Assembly: GCA_046727435.1 (NCBI GenBank)
Contig: JBKPCR010000300.1
Location: forward strand, 1 to 6,901
DNA from: CAVPRW01 sp046727435 [NCBI: bacterium]
GTDB taxonomy: Bacteria > Tectomicrobia > Entotheonellia > J063
Direction: 5' to 3'
DNA: 6,901 nt
Shown: piece after piece, positions 5,474 to 6,901 of the stretch
Layout: every line of letters begins with the position of its first letter
Numbering within the stretch: position 1 is the first letter of the stretch
The notes under the pieces: model-generated
The model's input: only the letters and a program-made list of their open reading frames with translations
Database searches by the model: none
Told to the model about the DNA's origin: nothing
Position numbers and translations under genes: made by a program

Positions 5474-6739
5474 ATGGTGTTGCTGTCCCTCGCCTATCAG
5501 TCTCTGAGAAATCGGAAACTCACCTCGGCTCTGACGCTGGGGTCGATCGCCCTCAGTGTGGCATTGCTCATTGGCGTTGAGCAGGTGCGACTAGGCGCCC
5601 GCGAAAGCTTTGCCAATACCATCAGTCAGACCGATCTGATCGTGGGCGCCCGCGGCGGTGCGATGCAACTCCTTTTGTATACCGTTTTTCGCGTCGGCTC
5701 TGCGACGAACAACATTGCCTATGAGTCCTATGAACACTTTCGCAACCACCCCGCAGTTGCCTGGACCATTCCTTATTCGCTGGGTGACAGCCACCACGGC
5801 TTCCGAGTCGTCGGCACCACCGAAGAATTCTACCAAGACTATCGTTACCGCCGCGACCGTCAAGTTGAGCTTGCTGAGGGGCGCGTTCCGTCCGAAATCT
5901 TCGATGTGGCGTTGGGCTCCGATGTAGCCGCCGCGCTGAAATACCGTCTCGGCGACCGCGTTGTCATCACCCACGGCATCACCCACGGCCGAGGACTACT
6001 AGAGCATGACGACAAGCCATTCACGGTGGTGGGCATCTTGAAGAAGACTGCAACCCCCGTCGACCGGTCGCTGTATATCACGCTCGAAGGCATGGAAGCG
6101 ATGCATCTCGACTGGTCGGAAGGCGCTCCACCCATGCCAGGCGAGGCCATGCAAGCCTGGAAGATTACGAAGGAAGAGATCAAGATCAAGCAGATCACCG
6201 CGTTCCTGCTGCGAGCGCGGTCTCGGATCGACACGCTACGCCTGCAGCGCCAGGTGAACACCTTCGAGGACGAGCCGCTGATGGCCATCATTCCTGGTGT
6301 CACCTTGAGCGAGCTGTGGCGCACCATTGGCTATGCGGAAGACGCGCTGCGGGTAGTAAGCCTCTTCGTCATCATCATCGGCTTGCTGGGCATGCTCGTG
6401 TCGCTTTATACCGCGCTTACTGAGCGGCGACGCGAAATGGCGGTGTTGCGCGCTGTAGGAGCCGGGCCGCTGCGGATCGTCCTGTTGCTGGTGCTCGAGT
6501 CCGGCTTTCTTAGTATGGGCGGTGCGATCGTCGGCGTGCTCCTGGTGTACACACTGTCGTTCCTCTCGCAACCGATCGTGGAGCAGCATTTTGGGTTATT
6601 CATCCCCATCCAACCATTGACCATGACCGCCTACCTTTACGTCCTGGCTGTCATCGTGGCCGGGCTGCTGATTGGATTTGTCCCCGCCCTGCGGGCCTAT
6701 CGTAACTCACTGGCTGATGGCCTGGCGATGCGGCTGTAA
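5474..6739 (+). CDS. FtsX-like ABC permease of the Zrg-associated (MacB/LolC-type) class
   Basis: This 421-residue inner-membrane protein has the four-helix layout of MacB/LolC/FtsX permeases. One helix is at about 17-36, a large periplasmic domain spans about 37-290, and three helices are at about 291-314, 334-364 and 384-406. The cytoplasmic loop TERRREMAVLRAVGA (316-330) is the FtsX family coupling signature. The periplasmic domain has LIVGARGGAMQLLLYTVFR (55-73), a His-containing stretch THGITHGRGLLEHDDKPF (166-183) and PVDRSLYITLEGMEAMH (195-211), as in permeases that accompany DUF2796/DUF3299 proteins. H107, H108, H167, H171 and H178 could take part in metal handling, which is inference. 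It probably acts with the preceding ATPase and the two exported proteins. No strong ribosome binding site precedes the ATG (AAGAG about eight bases upstream). It is the last gene of the operon. Confidence 0.92.
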   Translation: MVLLSLAYQSLRNRKLTSALTLGSIALSVALLIGVEQVRLGARESFANTISQTDLIVGARGGAMQLLLYTVFRVGSATNNIAYESYEHFRNHPAVAWTIPYSLGDSHHGFRVVGTTEEFYQDYRYRRDRQVELAEGRVPSEIFDVALGSDVAAALKYRLGDRVVITHGITHGRGLLEHDDKPFTVVGILKKTATPVDRSLYITLEGMEAMHLDWSEGAPPMPGEAMQAWKITKEEIKIKQITAFLLRARSRIDTLRLQRQVNTFEDEPLMAIIPGVTLSELWRTIGYAEDALRVVSLFVIIIGLLGMLVSLYTALTERRREMAVLRAVGAGPLRIVLLLVLESGFLSMGGAIVGVLLVYTLSFLSQPIVEQHFGLFIPIQPLTMTAYLYVLAVIVAGLLIGFVPALRAYRNSLADGLAMRL

Positions 6740-6744
6740 TGGCA

Positions 6745-6770
6745 TCGCTGAGCGGCCGTCATCGCAGCGA
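6745..6770. terminator. Inverted repeat in the convergent intergenic region (weak terminator candidate)
   Basis: TCGCTG (6745-6750) and CAGCGA (6765-6770) can form a 6-bp stem with a 14-nt loop, six bases after the permease stop. There is no T-tract. In a 72-bp gap between converging genes a two-way terminator is expected, but this one is not typical. Confidence 0.22.
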
Positions 6771-6780
6771 CAGGGCAAGC

Positions 6781-6801
6781 GGCGAGGATTGCAGTCTCGC
6801 C
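6781..6801. terminator. Second inverted repeat in the convergent intergenic region
   Basis: GGCGAG (6781-6786) and CTCGCC (6796-6801) are exact complements around a 9-nt loop. The stem lies 41 nt after the permease stop and 10 nt beyond the stop of the minus-strand methyltransferase, so it could serve either gene. No T-tract follows on either strand. Confidence 0.28.
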
Positions 6802-6811
6802 TCCACATCCG

Positions 6812-6901
6812 TTAGATAGGGCTCCCCTCGATCACGCTAAATTCCGTTGGCGAATTCGTCGGGATCACGCGCGACAGCTCAAAGCCGGCACGGGCGAATA
6901 G
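6812..6901 (-). CDS. Partial C-terminus of a SAM-dependent O-methyltransferase (runs in from the right edge)
   Basis: On the minus strand a frame open from the window edge ends at TAA (6812-6814) and gives 29 residues. It reads LFARAGFELSRVIPTNSP, then a few residues, then VIEGSPI and stop. This is very close to the usual end of class II O-methyltransferases (Methyltransf_2 / acetylserotonin O-methyltransferase-like family), where an 'AGF-x-L-x-RV-[IV]-PT-x-SP' strand is followed by 'VIEG-x-P' at the C-terminus. These enzymes transfer a methyl group from S-adenosylmethionine to hydroxyl groups of small molecules; the substrate cannot be told from this tail. It converges on the plus-strand operon and is not expected to belong to the metal system. 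The SAM-binding and catalytic parts are outside the window. Confidence 0.68.
   Translation of the reverse strand, partial: LFARAGFELSRVIPTNSPTEFSVIEGSPI

Noticed and set aside
5860-6327. Minus-strand open frame of 155 codons opposite the FtsX permease gene
   Set aside because: The translation is Ser/Arg/Met-rich without motifs, and the plus strand holds a full-length family member.
1-6901. tRNA, rRNA, CRISPR array, insertion sequence or attachment site
   Set aside because: I saw no tRNA-like cloverleaf, rRNA segment, regularly spaced repeats, transposase frame or flanking inverted repeats on reading both strands.

Overview
The window is a metal-homeostasis locus from a moderately GC-rich Gram-negative bacterium. 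The gene families (a DUF5132 protein paired with a heavy-metal P-type ATPase, a TroA-like metal ABC importer, a ZrgA/DUF2796 module) and overall gene style would fit Nitrospira (Nitrospirota) or a proteobacterium. That taxonomic guess is an inference and is not proven by the sequence.

Layout from left to right. (1) Minus strand, positions 1-345: a small DUF5132-type membrane protein overlaps by 17 nt the start of a gene that runs off the left edge. Its first 34 residues have a His-rich start and a PGRMRW motif, as in the N-terminal metal-binding-like domain of heavy-metal P-type ATPases. (2) A 246-bp spacer, 346-591. (3) Minus strand, 592-3199: a complete three-gene metal ABC importer operon transcribed in the order solute-binding protein, ATPase, permease, with overlapping or abutting genes. 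(4) A 462-bp divergent regulatory region, 3200-3661, with no gene of its own but with candidate promoters for both directions, a similar palindromic motif on each side, a tandem repeat, a second palindrome and a leader hairpin. (5) Plus strand, 3662-6739: a compact four-gene operon made of a DUF3299 secreted protein, a DUF2796/ZrgA-family His-containing secreted protein, a LolD/MacB-type ATPase and an FtsX-type permease. (6) A 72-bp convergent intergenic region. (7) Minus strand, 6812-6901: the last 29 residues of a class II SAM-dependent O-methyltransferase running in from the right edge.

The main point is that two unrelated ABC systems, both of families tied to zinc (or zinc/manganese) acquisition, sit back to back. 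One is a classical cluster A-I (ZnuABC/TroABC-like) importer. The other resembles the zinc-regulated zrg system first described in Vibrio cholerae. The shared intergenic region suggests joint control, probably by a metal-sensing repressor such as Zur, which is not encoded here. The Zrg-like module is the least understood part: its permease and ATPase belong to the mechanotransmission (MacB/LolCDE) class, which is not normally an import machine. Its ZrgA protein is compact and lacks the long His-rich loop often seen in the family.
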